Of a DNA stretch of 64,000 nucleotides, positions 19,911-30,895 are shown in pieces (positions within the stretch are counted from its first letter, which is position 1; every line of letters starts with the position of its first letter). The notes under the pieces were generated by a model. The model worked only from the letters and a program-made list of their open reading frames with translations. It searched no databases and was not told where the DNA came from. Both the position numbers and the translations under genes were made by a program. This stretch comes from Rheinheimera sp. 4Y26 (GTDB lineage Bacteria > Pseudomonadota > Gammaproteobacteria > Enterobacterales > Alteromonadaceae): NCBI RefSeq assembly GCF_025245835.1, contig NZ_JAOBWS010000007.1:124001-188000 (forward strand). The letters run 5' to 3'.

Positions 19911-21048
19911 TGAGTAGCTCCAGCACAGCAGCAGCCGCTTTGGCGCTGGCGTCACAACAGATTTGCTGATGAATAGCGCTAAATTCAGCACGGGTGTTGT
20001 CACCTTGTTGGCTCAGCAGCGGAGTCATGGCATCGATTAAGTGTTGTTCTGTCACTTCATACTGCAAAAATTCCGGCACCAGCGCTTTTTTTGCCAGCAA
20101 ATTAGGCAGACTGAAATAATCCACTTTCACCAGACGCTTGGCAATCTGATAGGTCAGCCAGTTGGTTTTATAAGCCACCACCATAGGTGTTTTGGCCAGC
20201 ATGGCTTCTAAAGTGGCGGTGCCGGATGCAATAAACACCGCATCTGCCGCTGTTAAGCTTTGCCTTGCCTGCCCCACCAGCAGTGTCAACCTGAGATTGG
20301 GTGTTGTTTCAGCCCAAATGGCTTTAAAAATATCGGCTTTGCCCGCTGTGACCATATTACACACCAGCTGCAGCTCCGGGTTTTGCTGTTGCAGTTTGGC
20401 GGCGGCGCGTAAAAAATCCGGTGCCAGCAATTTAATTTCGTTGCTTCTGCTGCCCGGCATAATGGCCAGCAGCGGCTTGTCGGCAGCAAAACCAAGCGCG
20501 ACTTTTTCGGCAGTTTTATCCGGTGACAATGGCATCTGATCAGCCAGGGTGTGGCCGACAAAGGTGCAAGGCACCTGATGCTGGTCATAAAAAGCTTTTT
20601 CAAACGGCAATAAAGCCAAAACCATGTGAGTGGCAGCAGCAATTTTAAAAATACGTTTTTGCCGCCAGGCCCATACTGAAGGGCTGACATAATGCACTGT
20701 TTTAATACCGGCCTGTTTTAATTTCAGCTCTACCGGCAGGTTAAAGTCCGGTGCATCAATGCCAATAAACACGTCTGGTTTGTGCGCGGTAAAATGCGCC
20801 AGAATATCGCGACGCACTTTTAACAAGCGCGGCAGCCGGCCCAGCACTTCCACTATGCCCATCACCGCCAGCTCTTCCATATCAAACACGGCCTGAAAAC
20901 CTTCAGCGCGCATACGTTCGCCGCCAATACCGTAAAATTCAGCATTCGGCAGCCTGAGTTTTAATGCCCGGATAAGATCGGCGCCCAGAATGTCACCCGA
21001 ATGTTCACCTGCGATCAGCGCAATACGAACCGGCTTTGTTGTTTGCAT
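19903..21048 (-). CDS. lpxB: Lipid-A-disaccharide synthase
   Basis: 381 residues (E. coli 382). A GT19 glycosyltransferase that joins lipid X and UDP-diacylglucosamine into the lipid A disaccharide at the inner membrane. Motifs: [57 protein letters not shown] and [11 protein letters not shown]. The ATG at 21048 is used rather than the TTG one codon upstream. In E. coli lpxA and lpxB are adjacent; here 185 bp with a terminator and a promoter candidate separate them. Confidence 0.96.
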   Translation of the reverse strand: MQTTKPVRIALIAGEHSGDILGADLIRALKLRLPNAEFYGIGGERMRAEGFQAVFDMEELAVMGIVEVLGRLPRLLKVRRDILAHFTAHKPDVFIGIDAPDFNLPVELKLKQAGIKTVHYVSPSVWAWRQKRIFKIAAATHMVLALLPFEKAFYDQHQVPCTFVGHTLADQMPLSPDKTAEKVALGFAADKPLLAIMPGSRSNEIKLLAPDFLRAAAKLQQQNPELQLVCNMVTAGKADIFKAIWAETTPNLRLTLLVGQARQSLTAADAVFIASGTATLEAMLAKTPMVVAYKTNWLTYQIAKRLVKVDYFSLPNLLAKKALVPEFLQYEVTEQHLIDAMTPLLSQQGDNTRAEFSAIHQQICCDASAKAAAAVLELLNV

Positions 21049-21107
21049 CAAAATAACACCAGAAATAACGACGGCTTAAGCGCAGACGTTTTTAAAAAAT
21101 GAACAGG

Positions 21108-21137
21108 ATCTTACCCTGCTTTTGTAACACAGGGCAA
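21108..21137 (-). promoter_or_regulatory. Candidate promoter of lpxB-rnhB
   Basis: On the minus strand TTGCCC (21137-21132) and TAAGAT (21113-21108) are 18 bp apart, downstream of the lpxA terminator and 60 bp before the lpxB ATG. Each hexamer matches four of six consensus bases. Confidence 0.4.
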
Positions 21138-21169
21138 AATATTCAATGTAATGAGCGAAGTAACAGAGC

Positions 21170-21200
21170 CCAAAAAGCAAAACGGCGTCACCGGACGCCG
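21170..21200 (-). terminator. Terminator after lpxA
   Basis: On the minus strand CGGCGTC pairs with GACGCCG around a CGGT loop. It is followed by TTTTGCTTTTT. It lies about 30 bp after the lpxA stop. Confidence 0.75.
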
Positions 21201-21233
21201 CATTGATTTTAAAATGACTGCAAAGACTTGCGC

Positions 21234-22004
21234 TTAACGGATAATACCGCGCGGCGATTGCACAATAAAATCGGTAAAAACTTTAATCTCAGGCAATTGT
21301 TCTGCTTTCTCGGCCAGAGCTGCCACAGCGTCATTCACCGTCAGGCCCTGACGATACAGCACTTTATATGCACGTTTAATTTCGAGGATAGCGTCGCTGC
21401 TAAAACCACGGCGTTTTAAACCTTCGCTGTTAATGCCATGTGGCACTGCGTGCGAACCATGCGCCATCACATAAGGCGGCACGTCTTTCACCACAATAGA
21501 ACCACCACCGATAAAACTGTGGGCGCCAATATGGCAGAACTGATGTACCCCACTCATACCGCCGATAATCACCCAATCGCCGACATGCACATGGCCAGCA
21601 GTAGAAGCGTTATTGGCAAAAATCACATTGCTGCCAATGACGCAGTCGTGCGCCACATGGGTGTAATTCATAAAGAGGTTATTGCTGCCAATAATGGTGA
21701 CGCCTTTATCCTGAATGGTACCGCGGTGCACGGTACAACCTTCACGGAAAATATTGTTGTCGCCAATATGCAGTTCAGTGGGTTCGTTTTTGTATTTTTT
21801 GTCCTGGCAGGCTTCACCAATGCTGGTGAACTGAAAAAAATGATTGCCACGACCAATAGTAGAAGGCCCTTTAATCACCACATGGGATTCAAGGATACAA
21901 TCGTCGCCCAATGTGACGCCTGCGCCAACATAACAAAAAGGCCCAATCCGCACGTTGTTACCAATGCGGGCTCCTGCTTCAATGACAGCGGATGAATGGA
22001 TCAT
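21234..22004 (-). CDS. lpxA: UDP-N-acetylglucosamine acyltransferase
   Basis: 256 residues (E. coli 262). The first enzyme of lipid A synthesis, moving 3-hydroxyacyl from ACP to UDP-GlcNAc. It shows left-handed beta-helix hexapeptide repeats (IGNNVRIGPFCYVGAG, IIGSNNLF, VIGSNVIF) with the catalytic His in MNYTHVAHDCVIG. A C-terminal helical domain begins near GLKRRGFS. The ATG at 22004 lies 2 bp after the fabZ stop, so translation is probably coupled. Confidence 0.96.
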   Translation of the reverse strand: MIHSSAVIEAGARIGNNVRIGPFCYVGAGVTLGDDCILESHVVIKGPSTIGRGNHFFQFTSIGEACQDKKYKNEPTELHIGDNNIFREGCTVHRGTIQDKGVTIIGSNNLFMNYTHVAHDCVIGSNVIFANNASTAGHVHVGDWVIIGGMSGVHQFCHIGAHSFIGGGSIVVKDVPPYVMAHGSHAVPHGINSEGLKRRGFSSDAILEIKRAYKVLYRQGLTVNDAVAALAEKAEQLPEIKVFTDFIVQSPRGIIR

Positions 22005-22006
22005 AA

Positions 22007-22459
22007 TCAGAGTTCTCTTCTTGCACACATCAGTTCAGCTGAACAGACAACCTGGCCATCCACTTTGGCTTCACCATAGAACTTCCACATATTGCGGCGT
22101 TCTTTTAAAAACTTCACTTCCAGCACCAGTTGATCACCAGGCACTACAGGTTTTTTAAAGCGGGCTTCGTCAATACCGGCAAACAAATACAGTTCGTTTT
22201 CAGCACGCTCTGACACAGTTTTAAAACCCAGAATTCCTGTGGCCTGCGCCATGGCTTCCAGAATGAGTACACCAGGGAAAATCGGGAAACCTGGGAAATG
22301 ACCGGTAAAAATAGGTTCATTAATAGAGACATTTTTAATGGCGGTCAGATATTCGCCCGGCTTGTAATCCAGCACCCGGTCAATTAATAAAAACGGGTAG
22401 CGGTGTGGCAACAACGCCATAATTTCCTGAACTTCTAAGCTATTTAATGAATTCGTCAA
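22007..22459 (-). CDS. fabZ: 3-hydroxyacyl-ACP dehydratase FabZ
   Basis: 150 residues with the hot-dog fold. It dehydrates beta-hydroxyacyl-ACP in fatty acid elongation. The catalytic His is in [14 protein letters not shown] and the second motif is [22 protein letters not shown] with the catalytic Glu. It sits between lpxD and lpxA, as usual. It competes with LpxA/LpxD for 3-hydroxyacyl-ACP, which explains the clustering. Confidence 0.97.
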   Translation of the reverse strand: MTNSLNSLEVQEIMALLPHRYPFLLIDRVLDYKPGEYLTAIKNVSINEPIFTGHFPGFPIFPGVLILEAMAQATGILGFKTVSERAENELYLFAGIDEARFKKPVVPGDQLVLEVKFLKERRNMWKFYGEAKVDGQVVCSAELMCARREL

Positions 22460-22508
22460 AATGAACCTCTGACTGATTAGAACTGAACATAAAACACAAA
22501 ACGCAGCG

Positions 22509-23549
22509 TTATTCTGCGTCTTGTGCTTTTAATTGGGCCAGTTGTTGCTCAACGTCCCGCAGGCGTTGATACATCTGGTCAAGCTGGCGATAACGGGCGT
22601 TGTTTTTCCGCCATTCCAGATTCGGACTGGCCGGTACGCCGGAGGAATAAATTCCTTTTTCGGTAATGCCTTTGGTGATCATCGACATACCGGTGATCTG
22701 CACCGCATCACAAATCTCAATATGACCTGTAATAGCGCAGGCACCACCGATAATACAATAACGGCCAATTTTGGTGCTGCCGGCTACCACAGTACAACCT
22801 GCAATAGCAGTGTGGTCGCCAATCTGGGCGTTATGGGCTATTTGTACCTGATTATCAATAATGCAATTGTAACCAATAATGGTATCGGCCATAGCACCAC
22901 GGTCGATGGTGGTATTGGCGCCAATTTCAGTGTCGTTGCCAATCACTACCCCACCCACTTGTGGAATTTTTAACCACTGGCCACGTTCGTTGGCAAAACC
23001 AAAACCGTCGGCACCAATCACAGCACCACTGTGCACAATACAGCCTTCGCCGATTTTTACACCGTGATAAACCGTTACTTTGGGCCAAACTTTAGTGCCG
23101 GCGCCAATCACAGTGCCTTCACCAATAAAACAGCCGGCACCAATCTGCACATTGTCGCCAATCTCAGCATTTTTGCTGATCACCACATAAGCGCCAATCT
23201 GAGCGCTGGCAGCAACTTTGGCACTTGGGTCGATCAGGGCTGTGGCGTGTACACCAGTGGCAACTGCAGGTGTGGTATCCAGCAACTGCGCTACTTTAGC
23301 AAAAGCCACATAGGGGTCTTTCACCACTAAAGCGTTGACCGGACAAAATTCCAGATCTTCTTCTTTAATCAGCACGGCGCTGGCTGTGCTTTGCTGCAGA
23401 AATTTGCGGTATTTGCTATTGGCGAGAAAACTGATATGACCAGTACTGGCTTCTTCAAGTGTGGCAACGGCGCTGATCATCGCAGCGCCGTCTCCATGCA
23501 GCTGAGCGCCAAGCAGCTCAGCCAGCTCCGTCAAACTGTAGTTCGACAT
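22509..23549 (-). CDS. lpxD: UDP-3-O-acylglucosamine N-acyltransferase
   Basis: 346 residues (E. coli 341). It adds the N-linked acyl chain in lipid A synthesis. N-terminal uridine-binding domain ([13 protein letters not shown]), then a long hexapeptide beta-helix with the catalytic His near [21 protein letters not shown], and a C-terminal helix ending in a Gln-rich coiled coil. Its ATG overlaps the skp stop by one base. Confidence 0.96.
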   Translation of the reverse strand: MSNYSLTELAELLGAQLHGDGAAMISAVATLEEASTGHISFLANSKYRKFLQQSTASAVLIKEEDLEFCPVNALVVKDPYVAFAKVAQLLDTTPAVATGVHATALIDPSAKVAASAQIGAYVVISKNAEIGDNVQIGAGCFIGEGTVIGAGTKVWPKVTVYHGVKIGEGCIVHSGAVIGADGFGFANERGQWLKIPQVGGVVIGNDTEIGANTTIDRGAMADTIIGYNCIIDNQVQIAHNAQIGDHTAIAGCTVVAGSTKIGRYCIIGGACAITGHIEICDAVQITGMSMITKGITEKGIYSSGVPASPNLEWRKNNARYRQLDQMYQRLRDVEQQLAQLKAQDAE

Positions 23550-24064
23550 TATTTCGCTTTACTAACCTGAGCAACCACAGCAGAAGAAATATCGTACTCT
23601 GGTTTGGCAAACACTGCAGCTTCAGCGTTCAGGATCACATCGTATTGTTCTTTGGCAGCAATAGCGTCGATGGCGGTTTTCACCAGACCCATTAACTTAT
23701 TACGTTCTTCGTTCTCACGCTGACGGTAAGATTCTTCTAAAGAACGGGCCATTGGCTCATACTGCTGCTGTTGTTTTTCCATGGTCGCCTGCAGTTCTTT
23801 TTTCTGCGCTTCGCTCATGGTTGAACCATCACGCTTGTATTTTTCAATATTAAACTTCAGGTCACTTTCCAGCTTTTGCATTTCAGCAAACTTGGCACCA
23901 AATTCAGTTTTTAACGTTTCCTGAACTTTTGTCGCTTGTGGCAGCTGAGAGAACACTGCGCGCACATTGACAAAACCGACTTTCATTTCTTTTGCAGATA
24001 CAGCACCAGCCATCAGAACGCTGGCCAGTAATACTGCTGTTTTGGTAAAGCTTGGCTTAAACAT
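23549..24064 (-). CDS. skp: Periplasmic chaperone Skp/OmpH
   Basis: 171 residues. A signal peptide (KTAVLLASVLMAGAVSAKE) precedes a VGFVNVRAVFSQLPQA strand. A long charged coiled coil (about 40-120) forms the tentacles of the Skp trimer. It holds unfolded outer-membrane proteins in the periplasm for delivery to BamA, encoded just upstream. Confidence 0.93.
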   Translation of the reverse strand: MFKPSFTKTAVLLASVLMAGAVSAKEMKVGFVNVRAVFSQLPQATKVQETLKTEFGAKFAEMQKLESDLKFNIEKYKRDGSTMSEAQKKELQATMEKQQQQYEPMARSLEESYRQRENEERNKLMGLVKTAIDAIAAKEQYDVILNAEAAVFAKPEYDISSAVVAQVSKAK

Positions 24065-24090
24065 AATGTCCTTTTACCTCAAAATAATAC

Positions 24091-26583
24091 TTAAAACGTT
24101 GTGCCGATATTAAAGCTGAAGTTTTCCTGCTCGTCGCCATCATATTTTTTGATAATTTTGGCAAGGCTGAAAGTCAGAGGGCCCATAGGCGAAATCCACT
24201 GTACAGTTACACCCGCAGAGACCCGAATCATACCCGCATCTGAATAATCCAGCAAACCTGTTTGCAGATAATTTGGATCCTGATATTGGGTTAATTTGGC
24301 GTATCTGTTGATGTCAAATTCAGTGTCCCATACGTTACCTGCATCCACAAATAAACTGGTGCGGATAGAGTTGGCATAATCTTCTTTCACCAGCGGTGTT
24401 GGTGTGATCAGCTCAAGGGTTGCAATCGCCTGAGCGTTACCACCAAATGAACGTTGTGACACGCTATAGCTGTCAAAATCCGGTGATGTTGGCAGAGAAG
24501 CCACAGCGCCTACAGTGTACGGATCCGGTAAGCCCGGGATTCTGTTAACAAAACGGTAGACGGCGCGCGGACCTATCACACGGTTTTCAAAACCACGGAA
24601 GTTCTGACCACCGGCGTAGAAGTTATCGTTAAAGGGTAAGGTATGGTCGTAACCATCCTTACTGCCATAACCATTGCCGTAACCCAGCTCCAGCTTGCTT
24701 AAGAAAGACCAGCTATGGTCGTTACTGAGCGGAATATAATTGGCCGCTTCAAAAGCAGTTTTGAAATATTGCAAATCTGAGTTTGGCGTGGTGATTTTGC
24801 CACTGAGTGCCAATCTCAGGCCATCAGTTGGGAAAGTACCACGGTTTAACGTACTGCGAACCCAGCTGATCGCCAGGTCGTAGTTGGTAAACTCATAAGA
24901 ATCGTCTGGTTTAGCCGGATCCAGCAACATAGCGCGGAAGTGACGTAACTGGTCAAATTCCTGGATATAGCTCAGGTCGTTGACGCTCACGTTAGCGCCA
25001 AAGTTTAATCTGCTGTATTCATTGACCGGGTAACCAAAGCTGACACCAGCACCATAACTCTTCTGGTTATAAGCCTCGAGACCGGCTTTGCTACCGTCAA
25101 AATCGGAATAAAACACCGAACCACCGAGGCTGATGCCATCCAGCGTAAAATACGGATCTGTGTAGCTCAGATTGATCGACTTCTGGTATTTGTTGGTATT
25201 AAAGCTGATACCGGCAGAATTACCTGTACCTAAGAAACTTTGTTGTTCCACACCAAGCTGGAACGCCAGGCCCTGGTAACTACCGAATGAAACACCGGCA
25301 TTAAAACTGCCTGACGGCCGCTCTTTAATGGTGAAAGTGACATCCACTTTGTCATCTGAACCCGGCACATCTTTAGTTTCAAATTCTACTTTTTCGATAT
25401 AAGGCAGACGTTGCACCCAAAGCTTTGAGCTCTCCAGCGTGTCATTGGACAGCCAGGCGCCTTCCATTTGCCGGATTTCACGACGAATGACTTCATCTTT
25501 GGTTGCGGCATTGCCTTTGACCGAAATACGGTTCACATAAACCCGCTTGCCTGGGTCGACGTTGATGGTTAACGCCACTTCTTTGGTGTCGTCATTAATA
25601 TTGGTACTGGTGCGCACTTTCGAGTTGGCATAACCAAAACTGGCCAGTACCTTGGCAATACTTTCTTCGGTATAAGTCACCAGAGCGCCGTTATACAACT
25701 GGCCACTTTTCAGTGGCAGCAGCGCTTTGATAAATTCGTCCTGACCAATCAGATCACCCATAAAATCGATGCCGGTGATGGTGTATTGTTCACCCTCTTT
25801 CACTTGCAAGGTGACATAAACCGATTCTTTATCCGGGCTTACAGCAACGGTATTGGCTTCGATATCAAAACGCAGGTAACCACGGTCCAGATAAAAACTG
25901 CGGATTTTTTCCAGATCGCCTTTTAAGGTTTCTTTCTGGTAACGGTCAGATGACATAAAACGCCACCAGGGTAAATCCACCAGCGACTCGGTATTTTTCA
26001 GGATGTCTTTATCAGAAAACAGTTCGTTACCGACGATATTGATTTGACGGACTGACGCAGCATCACCTTCCTTAAATTCCAGTTTCAGGTTCACCCTGTT
26101 ACGAGGCAGATAGGTCAGTTTAATATCAACTTTGGCGTTGTATTTACCCACACCGTGATAAAACTCTGTTAAACCGTTTTCGATTTCACGGATCAGCGTT
26201 TTATCCAGCTGTTCGCCCACAATAATTTTCTGGTTGGTCAGGCTGTCGTTGAGTTGCTCTTCTTTAATGTCTTTGTTGCCATCAAATTCAATGGCGTTGA
26301 TAGTCGGACGTTCTTTTACCCGGTAAATAACGGTTTGACCGTCACGGTACACCGAAATTTCGTCAAAATGGCCGGCAGCATATAACGACTTTACGCCTTT
26401 GGACAGCGCGTAATCTGACACTGTATCGCCGATATTAAATGGCAGGTTATTCAGGGCCGCGCCTAATGCCACGCGTTGTAAGCCTTCTACCTGAATGTCT
26501 TTTACCGTAAATGATTGTTCAGCGAGCACCGAGTTGCTGGCAGAGGCCAGCAACATCGCAGCTACTAATCGTTTAATTGTCAT
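24091..26583 (-). CDS. bamA: Outer-membrane protein assembly factor BamA
   Basis: 830 residues (E. coli 810). Signal peptide ending at SNSVLAEQ, then five POTRA domains beginning FTVKDIQVEGLQRV, VNAIEF-like repeats and KVEFETKDVPGSD, then a 16-strand barrel. The barrel has the VRGF-type lid loop as QNFRGFENRVIGPR and ends in the aromatic FNIGTTF. It is the core of the BAM complex that folds outer-membrane proteins. Essential gene; context rseP-bamA-skp is conserved. Confidence 0.97.
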   Translation of the reverse strand: MTIKRLVAAMLLASASNSVLAEQSFTVKDIQVEGLQRVALGAALNNLPFNIGDTVSDYALSKGVKSLYAAGHFDEISVYRDGQTVIYRVKERPTINAIEFDGNKDIKEEQLNDSLTNQKIIVGEQLDKTLIREIENGLTEFYHGVGKYNAKVDIKLTYLPRNRVNLKLEFKEGDAASVRQINIVGNELFSDKDILKNTESLVDLPWWRFMSSDRYQKETLKGDLEKIRSFYLDRGYLRFDIEANTVAVSPDKESVYVTLQVKEGEQYTITGIDFMGDLIGQDEFIKALLPLKSGQLYNGALVTYTEESIAKVLASFGYANSKVRTSTNINDDTKEVALTINVDPGKRVYVNRISVKGNAATKDEVIRREIRQMEGAWLSNDTLESSKLWVQRLPYIEKVEFETKDVPGSDDKVDVTFTIKERPSGSFNAGVSFGSYQGLAFQLGVEQQSFLGTGNSAGISFNTNKYQKSINLSYTDPYFTLDGISLGGSVFYSDFDGSKAGLEAYNQKSYGAGVSFGYPVNEYSRLNFGANVSVNDLSYIQEFDQLRHFRAMLLDPAKPDDSYEFTNYDLAISWVRSTLNRGTFPTDGLRLALSGKITTPNSDLQYFKTAFEAANYIPLSNDHSWSFLSKLELGYGNGYGSKDGYDHTLPFNDNFYAGGQNFRGFENRVIGPRAVYRFVNRIPGLPDPYTVGAVASLPTSPDFDSYSVSQRSFGGNAQAIATLELITPTPLVKEDYANSIRTSLFVDAGNVWDTEFDINRYAKLTQYQDPNYLQTGLLDYSDAGMIRVSAGVTVQWISPMGPLTFSLAKIIKKYDGDEQENFSFNIGTTF

Positions 26584-26610
26584 TGTTTTGGACTACTTAT
26601 GATTAGTTTA

Positions 26611-27966
26611 TTACAAACGAGAAATATCGTTGAGCAGCGCAATTCCCATTAACATCAGCAGAACGAAGGCTCCGATTTTAAAACCTGTCTCCTGCGCTTT
26701 CTCAGAGACCGGCCTGCCGGTGAGAAGTTCCACCACAAGATACATTAAATGGCCGCCATCCAAAATAGGCAGCGGCAGTAAATTTACCACCCCAAGGTTC
26801 ACACTGATGAGTGCCAGGAAGGATAAAAATGCAATAAAACCAAGGTCGGCGCTGTTACCTGCCCCCTGAGCAATGGAGATAGGCCCGCTTAAATGTTTCA
26901 CCGACACATCACCAAACAGCAGTTTTTCTACCATCGAAAAGCTCAGCCGTACCAGTTGCCATGTGCGCACCACACCTTGCCATACTGCATCGAGAGGGCC
27001 ATAACGTTGTTCAAAAAACATCGAATCTTCCAGTGGCAATACCTTAGGAGCAACGCCTAAAAAGCCCTGGTGAAAACCATCTGCGGTTTCACGGCTCTCT
27101 GGGGTCACCTCAAGCTCAAGCATACTGCCGTCGCGTTCAATCAGCATAGGCACAGCTTTGCCCGGGTTGTTCTGGATGATCTGTACTAACTCATTCCAGT
27201 TTTTTAACTGCACTGCAGCTGCGGCAATAAATTTATCGCCAGGCTGTAAACCGGCTTTGGCGGCCGCTGAGTTTTCAGATAAGTTGCCTACTTCCAACAG
27301 CGGCACCGCTTGTTTAGGCACCAGCCCCAGGCTTTGGAAAATAGAATCTTTGTCAGGGTTAAACTGCCACTGGGTTAAATCCAGCTGATACTCGCTGCGG
27401 CTGTCGCTATCAAGCGGCTTGACGGTAACAGTCACGGCGTCATGGCCAATCTGACCAATCAACATCAGACTCACGGCTTGCCAGTCGCGCACTTCTTCAT
27501 CGTTAATAGCCACAATTTGCTGGTTGGCTGGCAACTGCGCCGCCGCGGCTATCGAGTTAGGTGTCACATCGGCGACCACAGGCTTTAACGTCGGCACCCC
27601 AATGATGTACATCAGTGCCAGTACCAGAATGGCAAAAATAAAGTTGGCCATAGGGCCGGCAGCAATAACAGCCATGCGCTGCAACACGGTTTTATTGTTA
27701 AAGGCTAAATCTGAAAACTCCGGTAACACAGGGTCAATCCGCTCGTCGAGCATCCGCACATAACCGCCCAGCGGAATTGCCGCTACCACAAATTCTGTGC
27801 CCTGTTTATCACGCCAGCTGTACAGAGTTTTACCAAAACCTATCGAAAACTTTTTCACCAGAATGCCGTTTTTGCGCGCCACCCAGAAATGGCCAAATTC
27901 GTGCACTGTAACCAGCAATCCCAGCGCCACCACAAAAGCAAATAAATTCCAGATAAAATCAGTCAA
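26611..27966 (-). CDS. rseP: Site-2 protease RseP
   Basis: 451 residues (E. coli 450). Intramembrane zinc metalloprotease that cuts RseA to release sigma-E and clears signal-peptide remnants. The [10 protein letters not shown] zinc motif lies in the first membrane segment and the third ligand in [11 protein letters not shown] near the C-terminus. Two PDZ domains lie between them. The start ATG overlaps the dxr stop by 4 bp. Being next to bamA fits envelope-stress control. Confidence 0.96.
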   Translation of the reverse strand: MTDFIWNLFAFVVALGLLVTVHEFGHFWVARKNGILVKKFSIGFGKTLYSWRDKQGTEFVVAAIPLGGYVRMLDERIDPVLPEFSDLAFNNKTVLQRMAVIAAGPMANFIFAILVLALMYIIGVPTLKPVVADVTPNSIAAAAQLPANQQIVAINDEEVRDWQAVSLMLIGQIGHDAVTVTVKPLDSDSRSEYQLDLTQWQFNPDKDSIFQSLGLVPKQAVPLLEVGNLSENSAAAKAGLQPGDKFIAAAAVQLKNWNELVQIIQNNPGKAVPMLIERDGSMLELEVTPESRETADGFHQGFLGVAPKVLPLEDSMFFEQRYGPLDAVWQGVVRTWQLVRLSFSMVEKLLFGDVSVKHLSGPISIAQGAGNSADLGFIAFLSFLALISVNLGVVNLLPLPILDGGHLMYLVVELLTGRPVSEKAQETGFKIGAFVLLMLMGIALLNDISRL

Positions 27967-29162
27967 GACGATAAACTCCCAAGCTCAGTGCTGGTAAAAC
28001 GACGGGCTTCCTGATCAAGCGCCAGAATATCTTCAAGCGACAGCGCGCTGTTGCCGGCAAATCGGCCAAGCGCTCTGGCGTTCAGCCTGGCGATGTCGGT
28101 AAAACGAATTTGCCCCTGCAAAAATGCTTCAACGGCAATCTCGTTGGCAGCGTTCAGTGCCGTGGTTGCGCCCTGCCCATGGCGGCAGGCATCAATAGCC
28201 AGCTGCAAACAGGGGTAACGGGCCGGATCGGGCTGAGTAAAAGTAAAATCAGCCACTTCAAAAAAATTCAGCGGTTTGACATTGCTGGCAATACGCTCAG
28301 GGAAGGCTAAAGCATGGGCAATAGGGGTGCGCATATCCGGATTACCCAGCTGCGCCAACACAGAACCGTCACTGTATTGCACCATCGAATGGATAATACT
28401 TTGTGGATGGATCACCACCTGTATATCGTCAGCACTGCAGTTGAATAACCAGCGGGCTTCGATAAATTCCAGGCCTTTATTCATCATAGTGGCGCTGTCG
28501 ACCGAAATTTTCCGGCCCATACTCCAGTTCGGATGAGCAACAGCCTGCGCCGGTGTAATGGCGTCAAAATCAGTCAGCGGCGTTTGCCGGAACGGACCAC
28601 CACTGCCGGTCAGCAGAATTTTGGCAATACCGGCAGCGGCTAAATTACTCTGATAACAGCTGCCCTGAATAGCTGCAGGCAGACACTGGAAAATGGCGTT
28701 ATGTTCGCTGTCGATTGGCAGCAAGGTGGCCTGATGTTGTTTCACGGCGTTAATAAACAACTCACCGCTCATCACCAGCGCTTCTTTATTGGCCAACAGC
28801 ACTGTTTTGCCCTGCTTCACTGCGCCAAGCGTCGGTAATAAACCTGCAGCACCAACAATAGCGGCCATCACAATATCGGTGTTGGTATGCGCCGCCAAAT
28901 CGGCAAAAGCCTGGGCACCATAGAGCACCTGAGTATTGCTACCGGCAGCTTTGAGTTGTTGCTGTAATGCTTTAGCATCCATCGCATCCAGCACAGCGGC
29001 ATACTGCGGCTTAAACTGCAGACACTGCTGCAATAATTTATCAATCTGCCGCCCGGCGGTCAGCGCAAATACCGCAAAACGTTCAGGGTGCTGCGAAATC
29101 ACATCTAAGGTGCTGCAGCCAATAGAACCGGTCGAACCTAAGATGACTACCTGACGCGACAT
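27963..29162 (-). CDS. dxr: 1-deoxy-D-xylulose 5-phosphate reductoisomerase
   Basis: 399 residues (E. coli 398). NADPH-dependent second step of the methylerythritol phosphate pathway to isoprenoids. NADPH fold [14 protein letters not shown] at the N-terminus; [14 protein letters not shown]; metal site [13 protein letters not shown]; substrate loop [28 protein letters not shown]. It supplies precursors to uppS in the same unit. Confidence 0.97.
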   Translation of the reverse strand: MSRQVVILGSTGSIGCSTLDVISQHPERFAVFALTAGRQIDKLLQQCLQFKPQYAAVLDAMDAKALQQQLKAAGSNTQVLYGAQAFADLAAHTNTDIVMAAIVGAAGLLPTLGAVKQGKTVLLANKEALVMSGELFINAVKQHQATLLPIDSEHNAIFQCLPAAIQGSCYQSNLAAAGIAKILLTGSGGPFRQTPLTDFDAITPAQAVAHPNWSMGRKISVDSATMMNKGLEFIEARWLFNCSADDIQVVIHPQSIIHSMVQYSDGSVLAQLGNPDMRTPIAHALAFPERIASNVKPLNFFEVADFTFTQPDPARYPCLQLAIDACRHGQGATTALNAANEIAVEAFLQGQIRFTDIARLNARALGRFAGNSALSLEDILALDQEARRFTSTELGSLSS

Positions 29163-30022
29163 TAAAACCGACCTAATAAAGCAACAAAAAGGGCAAACAA
29201 TGGTGCCGTCGCCGTCAGACTGTCAATGCGATCCAGAATGCCACCATGACCCGGGAAAATACTGCCGCTGTCTTTCAGGCCCGCGACCCGTTTAAACATA
29301 CTTTCGGATAAATCACCAAACACCGAAAGCAAGGTTAATAACAAGGCAGCCAGATACCAATACAGTACACCTTCCGGCCATTGCATGGTGGCAGCCACTG
29401 CAGTGACAAACAGCATCACAAAAGTCAGCCCACCCAGCATACCTTCCAGCGTTTTTCCGGGGCTCACGTCTGGCATCAGTTTGCGTTTACCAAAAGGTTT
29501 ACCCACCACATAACCGCCAACATCGGCCGCCCAGACCAAACCTAACAAGGCAAAAATCAACCAGGCACCGGTAAAGGTTGATTGTTCGTAGTTCACATGA
29601 CGCAGCAGCCATAAAGCGGCAAAGCTCGGCACTAACGTCAGCCAGCCCATCAAGGCTTTCAGTAATTTATTGTGTTGCCATACATTTTTGCTGCGGCTAA
29701 AACTCAGCACCAGCAACACTGCCAGCAACCACCAGCCGATACCGGTCCAGAGCAGCGCCTGTGCAGCACCATTGCTTTGCACGGGCCAGTGCAGGTTCAG
29801 TGGCAAGGCCTGATAACAAATCAGATACCAAAGCGCCGAGCCAAGCGCAAAACTGCTTTTATGCACCAGGCTATTCCAGCCACAAAAAGCTGCCCATTCC
29901 CAGGCGGCAATCACAAAAGCTGCGCCTAAAAACAGCGCAAAACCAACTGGTGGCAAATAAAACACTGCACAAAGCGCCAGCGGCGCCAGGATCAGTGCTG
30001 TGATCAGACGTTGTTTAAACAA
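29162..30022 (-). CDS. cdsA: Phosphatidate cytidylyltransferase
   Basis: 286 residues with about eight membrane segments. It makes CDP-diacylglycerol from phosphatidate and CTP for all phospholipids. The family signature is near the C-terminus: [20 protein letters not shown] followed by [14 protein letters not shown]. Its stop overlaps the dxr start by one base. Confidence 0.95.
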   Translation of the reverse strand: MFKQRLITALILAPLALCAVFYLPPVGFALFLGAAFVIAAWEWAAFCGWNSLVHKSSFALGSALWYLICYQALPLNLHWPVQSNGAAQALLWTGIGWWLLAVLLVLSFSRSKNVWQHNKLLKALMGWLTLVPSFAALWLLRHVNYEQSTFTGAWLIFALLGLVWAADVGGYVVGKPFGKRKLMPDVSPGKTLEGMLGGLTFVMLFVTAVAATMQWPEGVLYWYLAALLLTLLSVFGDLSESMFKRVAGLKDSGSIFPGHGGILDRIDSLTATAPLFALFVALLGRF

Positions 30023-30024
30023 AC

Positions 30025-30795
30025 TTATTGTCCTTCTGTGGAGCCTGCCGCCAGCTCACGGATTTGTGCGCCGGTGCAGCCAAAACGGCGCTCACGGCGA
30101 ACAAAACTGGCAATAGCATCAGCAAACACCTGGTCGTCAAAATCCGGCCATAAGGTGTCAAGAAAACATAATTCGGCGTAAGCGGCCTGCCACAACAAAA
30201 AGTTGCTGATGCGGATATCGCCGCCGGTGCGGATCATTAAATCAAGTTCTGGCTGGTCGTGCATCTGAATATGCTGACTGAGCAGTTGTTCGGTAATCTC
30301 AGCCGGCTGCAAAGTTCCGTTGGCAACCTGCTGCGCCAGCTGCTGCGCAGCGTTGGCAATGTCCCAACGCCCGCCATAATTGGCTGCCACATTCAGCGTT
30401 AAACCTGTGTTGCCGGCTGTGAGCGCCTGGGCTTTGGCAATACTTTCCTGTAAACCCGGGCTAAAGCGCGACAAGTCACCAATAATATTCAGCCGCACCT
30501 GATTTTTGTGCAGCACTTTAACTTCCTGTTGCAGCACAAATAAAAATAACTGCATCAGACTGGAGACTTCATCTTCCGGACGGCGCCAGTTTTCACTGGA
30601 AAATGCAAATAACGTCAGCGAAGGAATGCCTAATTTACGGCAAAAACTCACGGCTTTTCGTACAGCGTCAACGCCTTTTTTATGGCCCCAGACCCGTGGT
30701 TTTCCCTGGCGCTCGGCCCAGCGGCCGTTACCATCCATAATAATTCCGACATGTTGTGGCAAAGCGCTGTTAAACGCTTGTGTCTCTTCTGTCAT
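30025..30795 (-). CDS. uppS: Undecaprenyl diphosphate synthase
   Basis: 256 residues (E. coli 253). Cis-prenyltransferase making the C55 carrier for peptidoglycan and other envelope polymers. Motifs: [16 protein letters not shown] with the catalytic Asp, [13 protein letters not shown], and the C-terminal [22 protein letters not shown] 30795 is used rather than the TTG one codon upstream. It is the first gene after the frr terminator, so it probably leads the uppS-to-lpxA unit. TATAAC upstream could be a -10 element. Confidence 0.96.
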   Translation of the reverse strand: MTEETQAFNSALPQHVGIIMDGNGRWAERQGKPRVWGHKKGVDAVRKAVSFCRKLGIPSLTLFAFSSENWRRPEDEVSSLMQLFLFVLQQEVKVLHKNQVRLNIIGDLSRFSPGLQESIAKAQALTAGNTGLTLNVAANYGGRWDIANAAQQLAQQVANGTLQPAEITEQLLSQHIQMHDQPELDLMIRTGGDIRISNFLLWQAAYAELCFLDTLWPDFDDQVFADAIASFVRRERRFGCTGAQIRELAAGSTEGQ

Positions 30796-30837
30796 CAATG
30801 CCTGCCAAATCTGCTGTTATAAATAATTTACCCGAAC

Positions 30838-30873
30838 AAAAAAGCGCCGCGAAGTGGAGCTGCACGGCGCTTT
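30838..30873 (-). terminator. Terminator after frr
   Basis: On the minus strand AAAGCGCCG pairs with CGGCGCTTT, followed by a T run. It separates the frr unit from uppS. Confidence 0.75.
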
Positions 30874-30895
30874 GTTTACAAAGCAATGGCTGGAA

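Noticed and set aside
21438-21995. 185-residue plus-strand frame over lpxA
   Set aside because: Antisense shadow of the hexapeptide repeats, with biased His/Asn/Thr composition.
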